DNA of 64,000 nucleotides from Chania fonticola_B (GCF_048537545.1 NZ_CP183218.1); one strand, 5' to 3'; counted from the first letter of the stretch, positions 54,101 through 62,567 are shown. Translations and numbers: made by a program. Notes: generated by a model not told the origin, from the letters alone.

Positions 54101-54458
54101 TAATGGTGATTACACCATCGGTGACCGATTCGCTGGAGCCTGCAGCGTTCACCTCATCAAAAGTACCTACGTTGATGATGGCAGGCAATTGATCGGGTCT
54201 GGGGGTAATGACTTCAGCCCAATACCGCATGGCATCCAGTATTTTTGCTTTCTGCTGGTAATTCAGATCCCAGGTGGACTCAATTGGCTGTGGATAGTCC
54301 GGCATAAAAGGGCCATCACCCACATCAAAGAAACGTACCTGGAAGACGGCAACATTATTCGTGTTATAAACCAGGTAACTGTCTGCGGCGTAGCTAGGGT
54401 GACTGGCGAAAAAACTGGTTAACGCCGCGGTGATCAAAAGCTTTTTCAAATTAACCAT
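51141..54458 (-). CDS. Autotransporter with zinc-metalloprotease motif in the passenger
   Basis: About 1105 residues from ATG 54458 (MVNLKKLLITAAL), with a Sec signal cut near SYA-ADSYL. AAGG abuts this ATG, so a TTG four codons in (LKKLLI) is a possible alternative. Residues about 25-340 resemble a metalloprotease, with HELAHGLGISN (HExxHxxGxxN, His173, Glu174, His177) as zinc site. Residues about 360-800 have the Gly/Asn-rich repeats of a beta-helix passenger (AFGKN/GNN patterns), and the last 270 or so form the autotransporter beta-barrel, ending in Phe (SATWRF). It is a type V secreted or surface-displayed protein, probably a peptidase. The gene is a single unit facing fis. Confidence 0.88.
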   Translation of the reverse strand: MVNLKKLLITAALTSFFASHPSYAADSYLVYNTNNVAVFQVRFFDVGDGPFMPDYPQPIESTWDLNYQQKAKILDAMRYWAEVITPRPDQLPAIINVGTFDEVNAAGSSESVTDGVITITQLQGALNGIDTGELTFGSHGQFIMGKMDFDHIPYVPAQLPRSGKTDLVSVAVHELAHGLGISNMATDWAGEGTFTPAFDTDMPFGSWTAHLRDDNGNPARPGQVILCEGCNNAWDPQGFDVRLDKGYFAGKHVDEVLAGAMPGIPVRMLADDGSIDDNYMSHIELKNSMMSHQNYRNYTTFMEAELALLQDMDYQIDRRNFFGFSLYGDGQTLVNRHGYFLRNKQGDGYITGKYNTATLGVGLHVYGSNNHISQQADLLTQGAGGAGIRIDGQNNTLNVEPGTRVYADGMNGRGVMFAYGKNHNLIQRGDVQALGANGVALSFDFGNNLLGNDVDYRGSWIHYVGGEAATLLPELQGALVNNADISGRVAAKGAAMYISQNALVNHINLLNGAQLEGNIYSDYNQLDDHGQQRLTQFTFGRLANLQGQATDQADPSFRFNYRGNIEGIDNLALSTRGGITSLNGHHQIYSMSIAPGSTLAGNSDYTLNPAGRFVNDGILAPGNSLGQIEVTGLYQQGENGQLLLEVDGRGGHDTLQVNGHAEFNGQLTFAPQPDWYATDWRLDSGEMLKATSHSGEFRTVNGLLSSPTLTLQATPQGEDRWQLAMLRADNAYSQYAQDNNARQVGQALDHIVSGAGADIQPLYRTLDFSAADGGSISSALPQLSPAAYSAMFASSLNREQQITRIVSGSHPTTPEQQVAGEWHSFAIPFGGGFWQQRQGSQVGYDASSYGIVFGADKRSEQNSDWVYGFHGAVSGQSVTVKSPENATGKTTAFDLGIQARYAVDRQAGMYLFGNGRFGIEDSRLDRSISVETYQASQHASWTGLAGSVAAGGGYRWALNDQWSAGPVAALNYTTLHRPSVTEIGNDSSRLALGSSTYDSLRSSIGVNSSWDLPLSSGAAIAADLQLTWDHELLDGDVSQEASFANYRAASFSNKNQVTGRDSMGVKAGVRYQINRDVELGLGVESDLFRSGYDSVAGNLSATWRF

Positions 54459-54582
54459 CCTTGTGTACAAATGAAAGGAAATATTTCCTTCCAGTATAGA
54501 AAGACATACCTCGTTTAAACAAAGAATCAACATAACTAACAAGAAATACCCAAATAGCCCCCGGATAACCCTTTGTGGACGT

Positions 54583-54714
54583 ATGACCCCCCCACTCTCA
54601 CGCCCACGTTTTGTGTGGTATAATCGTGAATACGAGAGCCTCCTTCGCTGGCAAGCAGCCGTCCTTCCGAAGTCTGATAGCAGTGCGAACCGCCCTTCGA
54701 ATGTAAAGGTTTAG
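54583..54714 (+). other. Short ORF of 43 codons, overlapped by an antisense ORF
   Basis: ATG 54583 opens a 43-residue frame (MTPPLSRPRFVWYNREYESL and onward) that ends at TAG 54714. The minus strand is open across nearly the same bases (54536-54718, TTG start, 60 residues with two GGS segments). Neither has a clear domain or a strong ribosome-binding site. The region lies between the autotransporter and lpxP genes and may be non-coding. Confidence 0.2.
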
Positions 54715-54821
54715 TCAACGGCTAAACGATCGTCATGACTGGGTGTCAGAGTATGGTATCGCTATTGAGTCGCTTCTTTATGCGCTACAGGTTTCTACCC
54801 CATTTCGCATACAGAGTTGAT

Positions 54822-55742
54822 ATGAAGCGTCCACAAACTTTTAAACGTGCATTACTGCACCCTCGCTACTGGCTTACCTGGTTTGGTCTGGCGGTACTGT
54901 TCCTGCTGGTTCAACTACCCTATCCCCTGCTGCACAAGCTCGGTGGCTGGATGGGCCGCACCTCTATGCGCTTCCTGAAACGCCGCGTGTCGATCACCCG
55001 CCGCAATCTTGAACTGTGCTTCCCGGAGATGGACGAAGCACAGCGCGAACGTCAAATTATCGGTAATTTCGAATCCCTCGGCATGGGCCTGCTGGAAACC
55101 GGCATGGCCTGGTTCTGGTCAGATAAACGCGTGAAACGCTGGTTCAACGTGAGCGGCATCAACCACCTGAAACAAGCTCAGCAAAATGGCCGTGGCGTGC
55201 TGGTGATTGGCGTGCATTTCATGTCGCTGGAGTTGGGCGGCCGGGCGATGGGCCTGTGTCAGCCGATGATGGCCATGTATCGCCCACACAACAACAAGGC
55301 GATGGAATGGGCACAGACCAAAGGCCGCATGCGCTCCAACAAAGCCATGCTGGATCGCAAGGATTTGCGCGGCATGGTGCAAGCCCTGAAGCGCGGCGAA
55401 GCCGTATGGTTCGCTCCCGATCAGGATTACGGCCCACGTGGCAGCGTGTTTGCCCCGCTGTTTGCCGTCGATCAGGCGGCCACCACCAGCGGGACCTTTA
55501 TGCTGGCCCGCATGGCCAAACCGGCGCTGGTACCGGTCGTACTAATCCGCCGCCCGAAAGGCTGTGGCTACGATCTGCTGATCCAACCGGCGTTAGAAGA
55601 CTACCCAATCGACGATGAAGTGGCCGCCGCCGCCTACATGAATAAAGTGGTAGAAAAAGAGATCATGCGTGCTCCAGAGCAATATCTGTGGCTGCATCGC
55701 CGCTTCAAAACGCGCCCTACGGGTTCGCCTTCACTGTATTAA
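54822..55742 (+). CDS. lpxP: Lipid A palmitoleoyl acyltransferase LpxP
   Basis: From ATG 54822 (MKRPQTFKRALLHPRYWLTWFGL) the protein has 306 residues, as E. coli LpxP and LpxL. The acyltransferase motif is HFMSLE (His132, Glu137), and APDQDYG near residue 206 also fits. HFMSLELGGR and MGLCQPMMAMYRPHNN match LpxP rather than LpxL (HFLTLELGAR), so I assign LpxP, which in E. coli adds palmitoleate to lipid A in the cold in place of laurate. LpxL remains possible if the chromosome has only one such gene. An ATG at 54735 would add a 29-residue extension without family support. Confidence 0.82.
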   Translation: MKRPQTFKRALLHPRYWLTWFGLAVLFLLVQLPYPLLHKLGGWMGRTSMRFLKRRVSITRRNLELCFPEMDEAQRERQIIGNFESLGMGLLETGMAWFWSDKRVKRWFNVSGINHLKQAQQNGRGVLVIGVHFMSLELGGRAMGLCQPMMAMYRPHNNKAMEWAQTKGRMRSNKAMLDRKDLRGMVQALKRGEAVWFAPDQDYGPRGSVFAPLFAVDQAATTSGTFMLARMAKPALVPVVLIRRPKGCGYDLLIQPALEDYPIDDEVAAAAYMNKVVEKEIMRAPEQYLWLHRRFKTRPTGSPSLY

Positions 55743-55870
55743 ACTCGCTTTCAGGGGGGCCACTTCTGGTACCCCATCCCCCTCGCGCATTTTGTGCTCT
55801 CTTTTGAAAAATTCACAGACCCGTTTTTAACTCTGCTGTAACATCCTTTTTTACCCGCTCAGGAAAAGAA

Positions 55871-56563
55871 ATGATGAAAACGCAGGTTCGTCTTGCTCTG
55901 ATTGGTGATTACCGCAGCGAAGCCGTTGCCCACCAGGCCATCCCCGTCGCTCTCCAACTTACCGCCTCACACCTCGATATTGATATCCAATCCCAGTGGC
56001 TCCCCACAGAATCTTTGACCGATGTCTCTGTCCTGCAGGATTATGATGCTATCTGGGTGGTCCCTGGCAGCCCCTATCGCAACGATGGCGGCGTATTTAT
56101 GACGATCCGCCATGCTCGCGAGCAGAACATCCCCTTTCTAGGGTCTTGCGGTGGGTTTCAATATGCGGTGGTGGAATATGCACGCAATGTGATGGGTTGG
56201 CACGATGCTGGCCACGCGGAGACCGATAGCGGGGGCCGCTTGGTGATCGCACCGCTGAGCTGTTCACTGGTTGAGAAAACCGGCACCATCCTGTTTCAGC
56301 CAAACACGCTGATCGCCCGCGCCTATGGCAAGCTGGAGACTCACGAAGGCTATCACTGTAACTTTGGTGTTAACCCTGAATTTGTGGCGGATTTGGAGCA
56401 ACACCCACTGATCATTAGTGGGCATGACATTGAAGGCGATGTGCGCTCGGTGGAACTGCCAGGGCACCGTTTTTATGCCGCTACCCTATTCCAGTCAGAA
56501 CGTGCAGCGTTACGTGGGGATCTTTCCCCACTGATTGTGGCCCTGATCCAGGCCGCTCGATAA
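55871..56563 (+). CDS. CTP-synthase-C-terminal-like glutamine amidotransferase fold protein
   Basis: The 230-residue protein resembles the class I glutamine amidotransferase domain of CTP synthase, a stand-alone family annotated as CTP synthase C-terminal region-related (seleno)protein. The nucleophile elbow FLGSCGGFQYAVVEY holds Cys93. The usual His-Pro-Glu of the triad is replaced: the aligned C-terminal motif reads FYAATLFQSE, with Gln208 where the catalytic His should be. A classical glutaminase reaction is therefore doubtful, and no synthase domain is fused. The gene ends 30 bp before the convergent LrgB gene. Function unknown. Confidence 0.8.
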   Translation: MMKTQVRLALIGDYRSEAVAHQAIPVALQLTASHLDIDIQSQWLPTESLTDVSVLQDYDAIWVVPGSPYRNDGGVFMTIRHAREQNIPFLGSCGGFQYAVVEYARNVMGWHDAGHAETDSGGRLVIAPLSCSLVEKTGTILFQPNTLIARAYGKLETHEGYHCNFGVNPEFVADLEQHPLIISGHDIEGDVRSVELPGHRFYAATLFQSERAALRGDLSPLIVALIQAAR

Positions 56564-56572
56564 GCCTTGCCG

Positions 56573-56589
56573 GGGGCTAACCCAGCCCC
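56573..56589. terminator. Hairpin between convergent genes
   Basis: GGGGCT and AGCCCC pair over 6 bp around AACCC in the 30-bp gap between the amidotransferase-like and LrgB genes. No T-tract is present, so it is only a modest terminator. Confidence 0.4.
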
Positions 56590-56593
56590 TTGA

Positions 56594-57283
56594 TTACCAC
56601 ATTAACCGGCCAATCAAGGGTGCCCCGATCACCGTGATAATCCCCGCCAACATCATCACCAGGCTAGACACCACCCCTTCCTGCTGGCCTATCTCATAGG
56701 CTCTGGCGGTACCGGCACCGTGGGAAGAAGCACCAAACCCCGCCCCTTTCGCCAGACCGCTGCGCACCGACAGGCGCAGGAACAGAATATCGCCTACCGC
56801 CATGCCAAACACGCCGGTAATCACCACAAACAGTGCCACCAAATCGGGTTGCCCCCCCATCTGCTTCGCCGCTTCCAGCGCGAACGGCGTAGTGATAGAA
56901 CGCACCGCCAGGCTGCGCTGCACTTCATCCGGTAACGTCAACCAACGGGCCAGCCACACCGAGCTGTAAACGGCTACCACCACTGCGGTAAGCACCCCGG
57001 CGCTGAGAGAAAGCCAATGGCGACGAATAATATGCAGGTTTTCATATACCGGCACGGCAAAAGCGATGGTTGCTGGGCCAAGCAGCCACAGCAGCCAGTG
57101 CGTTTCACCGATATAGCTCTGATACGAGATATGCGTCACCACCAGCAATAGCACCAATACCATCGGCGTTAGCACCAATGGCATCAACAGCAGGCTACGG
57201 CGACGGCGATAGAGCCGTTTATTGGCAAAGTAGAGTACCAATGTCACCACCAGGCAGGTGATGCTGAGGATCACGTCATTCAT
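56594..57283 (-). CDS. LrgB/CidB family membrane protein (YohK-like)
   Basis: The 229-residue protein has about six to seven membrane helices and the LrgB pattern, including LLGPATIAFAVPVYENLHIIRRHW near residues 68-91, ITTPFALEAAKQMGGQPDL near 130-148 and GFGASSHGAGTARAYEIGQQEGVVSSL near the C terminus. In Gram-positives Lrg/Cid proteins modulate murein hydrolase activity and cell death; related plant and bacterial proteins export glycolate or pyruvate. It overlaps the LrgA-type gene by 8 bp. Confidence 0.92.
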   Translation of the reverse strand: MNDVILSITCLVVTLVLYFANKRLYRRRRSLLLMPLVLTPMVLVLLLVVTHISYQSYIGETHWLLWLLGPATIAFAVPVYENLHIIRRHWLSLSAGVLTAVVVAVYSSVWLARWLTLPDEVQRSLAVRSITTPFALEAAKQMGGQPDLVALFVVITGVFGMAVGDILFLRLSVRSGLAKGAGFGASSHGAGTARAYEIGQQEGVVSSLVMMLAGIITVIGAPLIGRLMW

Positions 57284-57698
57284 TACGCATTTTCCGCCGT
57301 TGCAGCCAGATCTCGAAGCGATAAACGCGATCCACCACCAACCCGGTCGCTCCCAGCGTCAGCATGGTGCTGATGGCAATCACCAGAAAAATCTTCCAGC
57401 CTTCCACCATCAACAGTTGGGCATAGTTCACCACCGCCACCACCGCTGGCACAAAAAACAGCAGCATTTCGGCCAGTAACCAACGCGATCCCGCTTTTAC
57501 CCAGTTGAGCGGCAAAATGCGCAGCAGGATCAGCGCCAACATCATCAACATCCCCACGATATTGGCGGGCAAAGGCAGATGAAACAGTTGCACCAGCCGA
57601 TCGGCAAGCAGGAATAACAAGGCATATAGCACTACCTGGATCGGCACCTGTAAGCGAGTCAGCAAAGCAGGCGCAGCACGGCGTAACGCCAGAGACAT
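57276..57698 (-). CDS. CidA/LrgA family holin-like protein
   Basis: The 140-residue protein, from ATG 57698 (MSLALRRAAPALL), has four predicted helices and the LrgA landmark HLPLPANIVGMLMMLALILLRILPLNWVK. CidA/LrgA proteins are holin-like partners of LrgB and may let pyruvate or other small acids cross the membrane. The start eight codons upstream is less likely because homologues begin near MSLAL. The LysR gene is divergent, 134 bp away. Confidence 0.9.
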   Translation of the reverse strand: MSLALRRAAPALLTRLQVPIQVVLYALLFLLADRLVQLFHLPLPANIVGMLMMLALILLRILPLNWVKAGSRWLLAEMLLFFVPAVVAVVNYAQLLMVEGWKIFLVIAISTMLTLGATGLVVDRVYRFEIWLQRRKMRNE

Positions 57699-57832
57699 GA
57701 AAGCAACCTCAGAAAAAATCAAGGCTTACAGTATACGCAGCCGGGAAACCCTGCCTGAAATGAATTAAAATTATCAACATCATGCCGTAAGGGAATAGTT
57801 TCCCGGCGGCACCGCCTTCAGGAGAGCCCAAA

Positions 57833-58717
57833 GTGGATGTCCGCACCCTGCGTTATTTTGTGGAAGTGGTCCGCCAGCAAAGTTTCACCCGCGCGGCCGA
57901 GAAGCTGTTTGTTACCCAACCCACCATCAGCAAGATGTTGCGCCATCTGGAAGATGAGTTGGAGTGCACACTACTGGTACGCGAAGGGCGCAAGCTGCAC
58001 CTCACCGACAGCGGGCAAGCGGTTTATCAGCGCGGCCTGGCGATCCTCGATGAGTTCCGCCAGTTGGAGGCCGAGCTGGAGGACATCAGCTCGGTGAAAA
58101 AGGGGGTGCTGCGGCTGGGTATTCCACCGATGGTCGGCAGGCAGATCGCCGGTTTGATCCGTCAGTTCCGCCAGACCTATCCGGGGATCGAACTGAAGAT
58201 CTCCGAACTGGGCGGCCTTTCGGTCGAACAGGCGGTGTTAACCGGAGAATTGGATCTGGCGATGACGATACTGCCCGCAGTCTCTGACCAGCCGTTGACC
58301 TTTTTGCCCCTGCTAAGCCACCCGATGTGCGTAGTTGTGCCAAAGACGGCACACTGGCTCAACCGCACCAGCATCGCGATCAATGAGCTGGCCGAGTGGC
58401 CAATCCTGATTTATAACGAAGACTTCACGCTGTATAAAATGCTGATGGCAGCCTTTCAGCAGGCGGGCTTCGAACCCAAGATTGCCGTACGCAGCGGCCA
58501 GTGGGATTTTCTGGCAGCGATGGTGCAGGCCGGAGTGGGAATTGCCACCTTACCGGAGCCAGTCTGCCAATGGCTGGATAAAGAAAACCTGATCTGGCTG
58601 CCGCTGGAGCCACGTATGGAGTGGCAAGTGGGGCTGATCTGGCGCCAGGGCAGCTATCTTTCCCACAGCGCCCAGGCCTGGATTGCCTGCTGCCGGGAGT
58701 ACTGGCCTCAGCCTTGA
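57833..58717 (+). CDS. LysR family regulator, CidR-like
   Basis: The 294-residue protein starts at GTG 57833, six bases after AGGAGAG. Its N-terminal helix-turn-helix is LRYFVEVVRQQSFTRAAEKLFVTQPTISKML in two adjacent blocks (about residues 5-35), with an effector domain after residue 90. Being divergent from an LrgA/LrgB pair, as CidR is in other bacteria, it most likely controls those genes in response to a metabolic signal such as acetate or pyruvate overflow. Confidence 0.9.
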   Translation: MDVRTLRYFVEVVRQQSFTRAAEKLFVTQPTISKMLRHLEDELECTLLVREGRKLHLTDSGQAVYQRGLAILDEFRQLEAELEDISSVKKGVLRLGIPPMVGRQIAGLIRQFRQTYPGIELKISELGGLSVEQAVLTGELDLAMTILPAVSDQPLTFLPLLSHPMCVVVPKTAHWLNRTSIAINELAEWPILIYNEDFTLYKMLMAAFQQAGFEPKIAVRSGQWDFLAAMVQAGVGIATLPEPVCQWLDKENLIWLPLEPRMEWQVGLIWRQGSYLSHSAQAWIACCREYWPQP

Positions 58718-58730
58718 TAGTCTTCTGTTT

Positions 58731-58767
58731 CCCCTCACCCCAACCCTCTCCCAAAGGGCGAGGGAGC
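58731..58767. repeat. Single REP-like palindromic unit
   Basis: CCCCTCACCCCAACCCTCTC with a GGGCGAGGG partner is a solitary, slightly decayed copy of the palindrome found at 23707 and 41612. It lies just after the LysR gene. Confidence 0.7.
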
Positions 58768-58969
58768 CGATTCAGAGCGCCTATCAAGTAGCGTGATCAA
58801 TCTGTGGCCCGTAAAGTCCCTCTCATTGCATAACGGTAGCAAATTCACGTCATAATCCCCTGCTATACTTCGGCTAATGCTCACCCAAAATCACAAAAAA
58901 ACCGCTGATTTACTCTTCCGGCCAACGAAAGAGACAGCATGCCCCTTTATTCAGCCGGATGGAAATGAT

Positions 58970-60697
58970 ATGCAGCGGAAATCCCTCCAGAGTATCGCGC
59001 CTGGCCTGATGAACCTGCTCGCTTACGATCGTAGCTGGTTGAAACCTGATATCCGCGCTGGCCTCTCGGTGGCAGCAGTGGCATTACCGGTGGCGATTGC
59101 CTACGCCGAGCTGGCTGGCGTGAGCGCCATCGTCGGGCTTTACTCCTGTATTCTACCGATGATCGCCTACGCCATTTTTGGCTCATCGCGTCAGCTGATC
59201 GTCGGGCCTGATGCAGCCACCTGCGCGGTCATCGCCGCAGTAGTCACTCCTCTAGCGGCTGGCCATACCGAGCTGCACTGGCAATTGACCATCGTAATGA
59301 CCCTGATGATGGGAACCTGGTGCCTGATTGCCAGCCGCTTCAAGCTGGGAGCCATTGCAGACCTGCTGTCACGCCCGATCCTCAATGGATTGCTCAACGG
59401 CGTGGCGCTTACGATTATCGTCAATCAGATCAGCAAGATATTCGGGTTTGCCTCGTCCTCCAGCGAGCTGATTGAACGTATTTACGCACTGCCGGTTAAC
59501 TTACTCAACAGCCATTGGCCCACGGTGCTTATGTCACTGCTGACGCTGCTGATCCTGCTTGGCGTCCACTACACCCGGCCTAACTGGCCTGCACCGCTGT
59601 TCGCCGTAGTGCTGACAACGGCGTTGACCTGGGCGGCTAATTTGCCGCATTTTGGCATTGAAACGGTTGGGGGCTATACCGGTGGCGGTTTGCCCATGGT
59701 GTCATGGCCTGATTTTAAACCCGGGCTGCTGCGCGATCTGGTGATCCCGGCGCTCAACCTTGCCGTAGTCAGCTTTGTCAGCATGATGCTGACCACCAGG
59801 AGCTTTGCGGCAAAGAATGGCTACGAAGTTGACGCCGACAGCGAGTTTCGCGCACTGGGGCTGGTGAATATCGTCTCCGGGCTTTCGCAGGGGTTTGCCA
59901 TCAGCGGTGCCAACTCTCGTACCGCCGTTAATGATGCCAACGGCGGAAAAAGTCAGTTGGTCTCGGTGATTGCCGCGCTGGCGATCGCTTTGGTAGTGGC
60001 ATTTTTTAGCGAGCCGCTGCAGTTTATCCCCATCCCGGTGCTCGGCGTGGTGCTGATTTACGCCTCTTGGTCACTGCTGGATATGCGCAGCATTTTCCGG
60101 TTGCGCAAACGCAACCGCCCCGCGTTCTATCTGGCGCTGTTTACTTTCTTGAGCGTGCTGCTGGTAGGGATCATTCCCGGCATTGGGCTGGCGGTGCTGC
60201 TGGGTCTGTTGCAGTTTCTACAGACGGTTTTCCGGCCAACCGAACAGCTACTGGGGATCAATGCAGACGGTATGATCCATTCGCTGGGTAAGAGCAACGG
60301 CGTCCAGCCTGTCGATGGCGTCATTATGTACCGCTTTAATTCGCCGTTGACCTATTTTAACGTTGCCTACTTCAAGCGGCGGATCACCACTCTGGTAAAT
60401 GGAGCTCCGGGCCATCCACGTTGGGTGGTTATTGACGCGGTGGCCAGCTTCACCCATGCGGATATTAGCGTGTTAGCCGCTATCGAGGAATTGAAGCGGG
60501 ATTTGCAACTACGGGGGATCGGCCTGGTGCTCGCAGGCCGCCGTACCGAGCTGACACGCTGGTTTCGCCTGGATCGCTCCGGCAGCAAGGAGAATAAACT
60601 GATCCTGGTTCCCGATCTGTATCTGGCGTTGAAGCTGATCCAAAGCAAGGAGAGTAAAGCGCAAGGGGATCGAGATGCCGAAGCCTTGGCTGAATAA
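58970..60697 (+). CDS. SulP family anion transporter with STAS domain
   Basis: From ATG 58970 the protein has 575 residues; an in-frame ATG at 58877 would add 31 hydrophilic residues unlike the family. The membrane part starts with the SulP signature WLKPDIRAGLSVAAVALPVAIAYAELAG and contains GANSRTAVNDANGGKSQL (about residues 313-330). A cytoplasmic STAS domain fills about 430-550 (VVIDAVASFTHADISVLAAIEEL). SulP proteins carry sulfate, bicarbonate or dicarboxylates across the inner membrane; E. coli DauA moves succinate. The substrate here is open. Confidence 0.88.
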   Translation: MQRKSLQSIAPGLMNLLAYDRSWLKPDIRAGLSVAAVALPVAIAYAELAGVSAIVGLYSCILPMIAYAIFGSSRQLIVGPDAATCAVIAAVVTPLAAGHTELHWQLTIVMTLMMGTWCLIASRFKLGAIADLLSRPILNGLLNGVALTIIVNQISKIFGFASSSSELIERIYALPVNLLNSHWPTVLMSLLTLLILLGVHYTRPNWPAPLFAVVLTTALTWAANLPHFGIETVGGYTGGGLPMVSWPDFKPGLLRDLVIPALNLAVVSFVSMMLTTRSFAAKNGYEVDADSEFRALGLVNIVSGLSQGFAISGANSRTAVNDANGGKSQLVSVIAALAIALVVAFFSEPLQFIPIPVLGVVLIYASWSLLDMRSIFRLRKRNRPAFYLALFTFLSVLLVGIIPGIGLAVLLGLLQFLQTVFRPTEQLLGINADGMIHSLGKSNGVQPVDGVIMYRFNSPLTYFNVAYFKRRITTLVNGAPGHPRWVVIDAVASFTHADISVLAAIEELKRDLQLRGIGLVLAGRRTELTRWFRLDRSGSKENKLILVPDLYLALKLIQSKESKAQGDRDAEALAE

Positions 60698-60701
60698 GAT
60701 A

Positions 60702-60720
60702 GGGGCCGCATAGCGGCCCC
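60702..60720. terminator. GC-rich hairpin between convergent SulP and yjcE genes
   Basis: GGGGCCGC and GCGGCCCC form a perfect 8-bp stem with a three-base loop in the 36-bp gap. It lacks a T-tract but is very stable and probably blocks read-through both ways. Confidence 0.55.
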
Positions 60721-60733
60721 CGTAAAGATGTGG

Positions 60734-62383
60734 TTAGCCTTCTCGCTCAACCAGTAAGGCTTCCAGCAGATCGAGATCGTGCAGCAGTTTTTGCAGCGTC
60801 TCGTTGCTGATTTTTTGCGTAGCGCGTAGGTGATAAAGCTCACCACGCTCCGCCCGCAAGGCGGTCAAACGGAAACGCCGCTCGAGATTTTCCAACGCCA
60901 GCGCATTTTCGATATCGTCTTTACTGGCAATACGCCGCCGCAACATTCCGGTCACCCTGGAACTGACCTCTTTGAGCACCTGCGGATCGAGGTTTTCCTC
61001 GGTGTCGGCCACCAGCCGCTCTTCCATCTTGTTGATGCTCTCAATCGCCACCTCGGCAGCCATGGCAATCGCCATGCGCTCTTCGGTCTTGCTGGCGCTC
61101 TTGTCTGCGACATGCACCCCGCGCAGCAATAACGGCAACGCCAGTACGCCAACGATCAGTGACAGCAAGATCACCCCGGCGGCGATAAACACCAGCTGAT
61201 AGCGCGCCGGGAAGGCGGTGCCATCGCTAAGTAACAGCGGGATAGAGAGCACACCAGCCAGCGTAATCGCCCCACGCACGCCAGCGAAAGAAGCAACCCA
61301 CAGCTCACGTATGCTGTAATCGCCAAACTGTAGAGGGCGCTTTTTCATAAAGCGATTACTGGCCTTTTTCATTACCCACAGCCAGCTGAAACGCAGCACC
61401 AGCAGCGCGGCGTAGATAATCGCCACGTCGGTGAACAGATACCAGGTCTCGATAGTCGGATCCAGTTCAGCCTGCACAATCGAGGTTTCCAAGATCCCCG
61501 GCAGTTGCAGCCCCAACATGATGAACACCATGCCGTTGAACACGAACTCCAGCATCGCCCAGACGCTGTTAGCGCGCAAACGCATGGCCAGCGGTGCGTT
61601 ACGGATCACGCCAGACTGGCTGATGGTCATCCCCGCCGCGACGGCAGCCAGGATGCCGGACACGCCGATATGTTCGGCAATCAAATAGGAGGCAAAGGGT
61701 AACAGCAACAGCAGCACAATCTGCGTGGCCGGATCGTCTCCGCTCCAACGGCTCATCACGCGTAGCGATTTACTGTAGGTCCACGTCACCGCCACACCGG
61801 CCAGCAGGCCACCGATTGCCACCTTCAGGAACTCCATAGTGGCGCCACCGACGGTAAACACCATGGTCCCCATTGCCACCGCGATGGCAAATTTTAACGA
61901 TACCAGGCCAGAAGCGTCATTCATCAACGCCTCACCTTCCAGCACACTCATGATACTTCTTGGGATACGCCCTTTACCGACGATACCGCCCAAAGCCACG
62001 GCATCGGTAGGAGACAATACTGCCGCCAGCGCAAACGCGGCGACCAGCGGGATCCCTGGTACCATCAGGTAAATGAGATAACCCACGCCGACAACGGTGA
62101 TCAACACCAACACCAGGGCCAACCCCAGGATTTCACGCCCGTGGTGCAAGAATTCACGGGTAGGCGTTTTCCATCCGTCGGCAAACAGCAACGGTGGAAT
62201 AAACAGCACTAAAAACAGTTCGGGGTCAAAATCAACGTGCAACCCGAAATGCGGCCAGGCCAGCAAGGCCCCAATGGCAATTTGCATCAAGGGTAACGGG
62301 ATCTGGAACGGCAACATGCGTGTTACCACCCCAGACAGGGAGACCACCAGGATCAAAATGAGGATTGTAAAAAATATTTCCAT
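60734..62383 (-). CDS. yjcE: Cation/proton antiporter YjcE (CPA1 family)
   Basis: At 549 residues it equals E. coli YjcE and follows it closely. About twelve membrane helices cover residues 1-400, with the CPA1 ion-binding motif NDASGLVSLKFA near residue 157 and FAGVRGAITLAG near 357. A soluble C-terminal domain of about 130 residues with many charged residues follows and ends LHDLDLLEALLVEREG. It should exchange Na+ or K+ for protons. It lies next to ghxP as in E. coli. Confidence 0.94.
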   Translation of the reverse strand: MEIFFTILILILVVSLSGVVTRMLPFQIPLPLMQIAIGALLAWPHFGLHVDFDPELFLVLFIPPLLFADGWKTPTREFLHHGREILGLALVLVLITVVGVGYLIYLMVPGIPLVAAFALAAVLSPTDAVALGGIVGKGRIPRSIMSVLEGEALMNDASGLVSLKFAIAVAMGTMVFTVGGATMEFLKVAIGGLLAGVAVTWTYSKSLRVMSRWSGDDPATQIVLLLLLPFASYLIAEHIGVSGILAAVAAGMTISQSGVIRNAPLAMRLRANSVWAMLEFVFNGMVFIMLGLQLPGILETSIVQAELDPTIETWYLFTDVAIIYAALLVLRFSWLWVMKKASNRFMKKRPLQFGDYSIRELWVASFAGVRGAITLAGVLSIPLLLSDGTAFPARYQLVFIAAGVILLSLIVGVLALPLLLRGVHVADKSASKTEERMAIAMAAEVAIESINKMEERLVADTEENLDPQVLKEVSSRVTGMLRRRIASKDDIENALALENLERRFRLTALRAERGELYHLRATQKISNETLQKLLHDLDLLEALLVEREG

Positions 62384-62533
62384 GCTTTCCTTAGACTCTT
62401 AAGTTCAGATCACCAAAGCGCGCGGGTAACAGTGTCCGAATAGTAGATCACTTTTTTTCTCAGTTATAAAGCTTGTTGTGCCTTTCAAAACACGTCGCAG
62501 AAAAGGGGAAGAATAGTCTTAAGGAAATGAACG

Positions 62534-62556
62534 ACGGGGCCGGAGGATGGCCCCGT
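62534..62556 (-). terminator. Hairpin downstream of ghxP
   Basis: ACGGGGCC and GGCCCCGT make a perfect 8-bp stem with a 7-base loop, 11 bp after the ghxP stop. The minus-strand tail (CGTTCATTT) is only partly T-rich. Confidence 0.55.
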
Positions 62557-62567
62557 AGAAGAAAGGC

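Noticed and set aside
54822..55742. LpxL (lauroyltransferase) instead of LpxP
   Set aside because: HFMSLELGGR and LCQPMMAMYRPHNN match LpxP better than LpxL, although the distinction rests on memory of the E. coli sequences.
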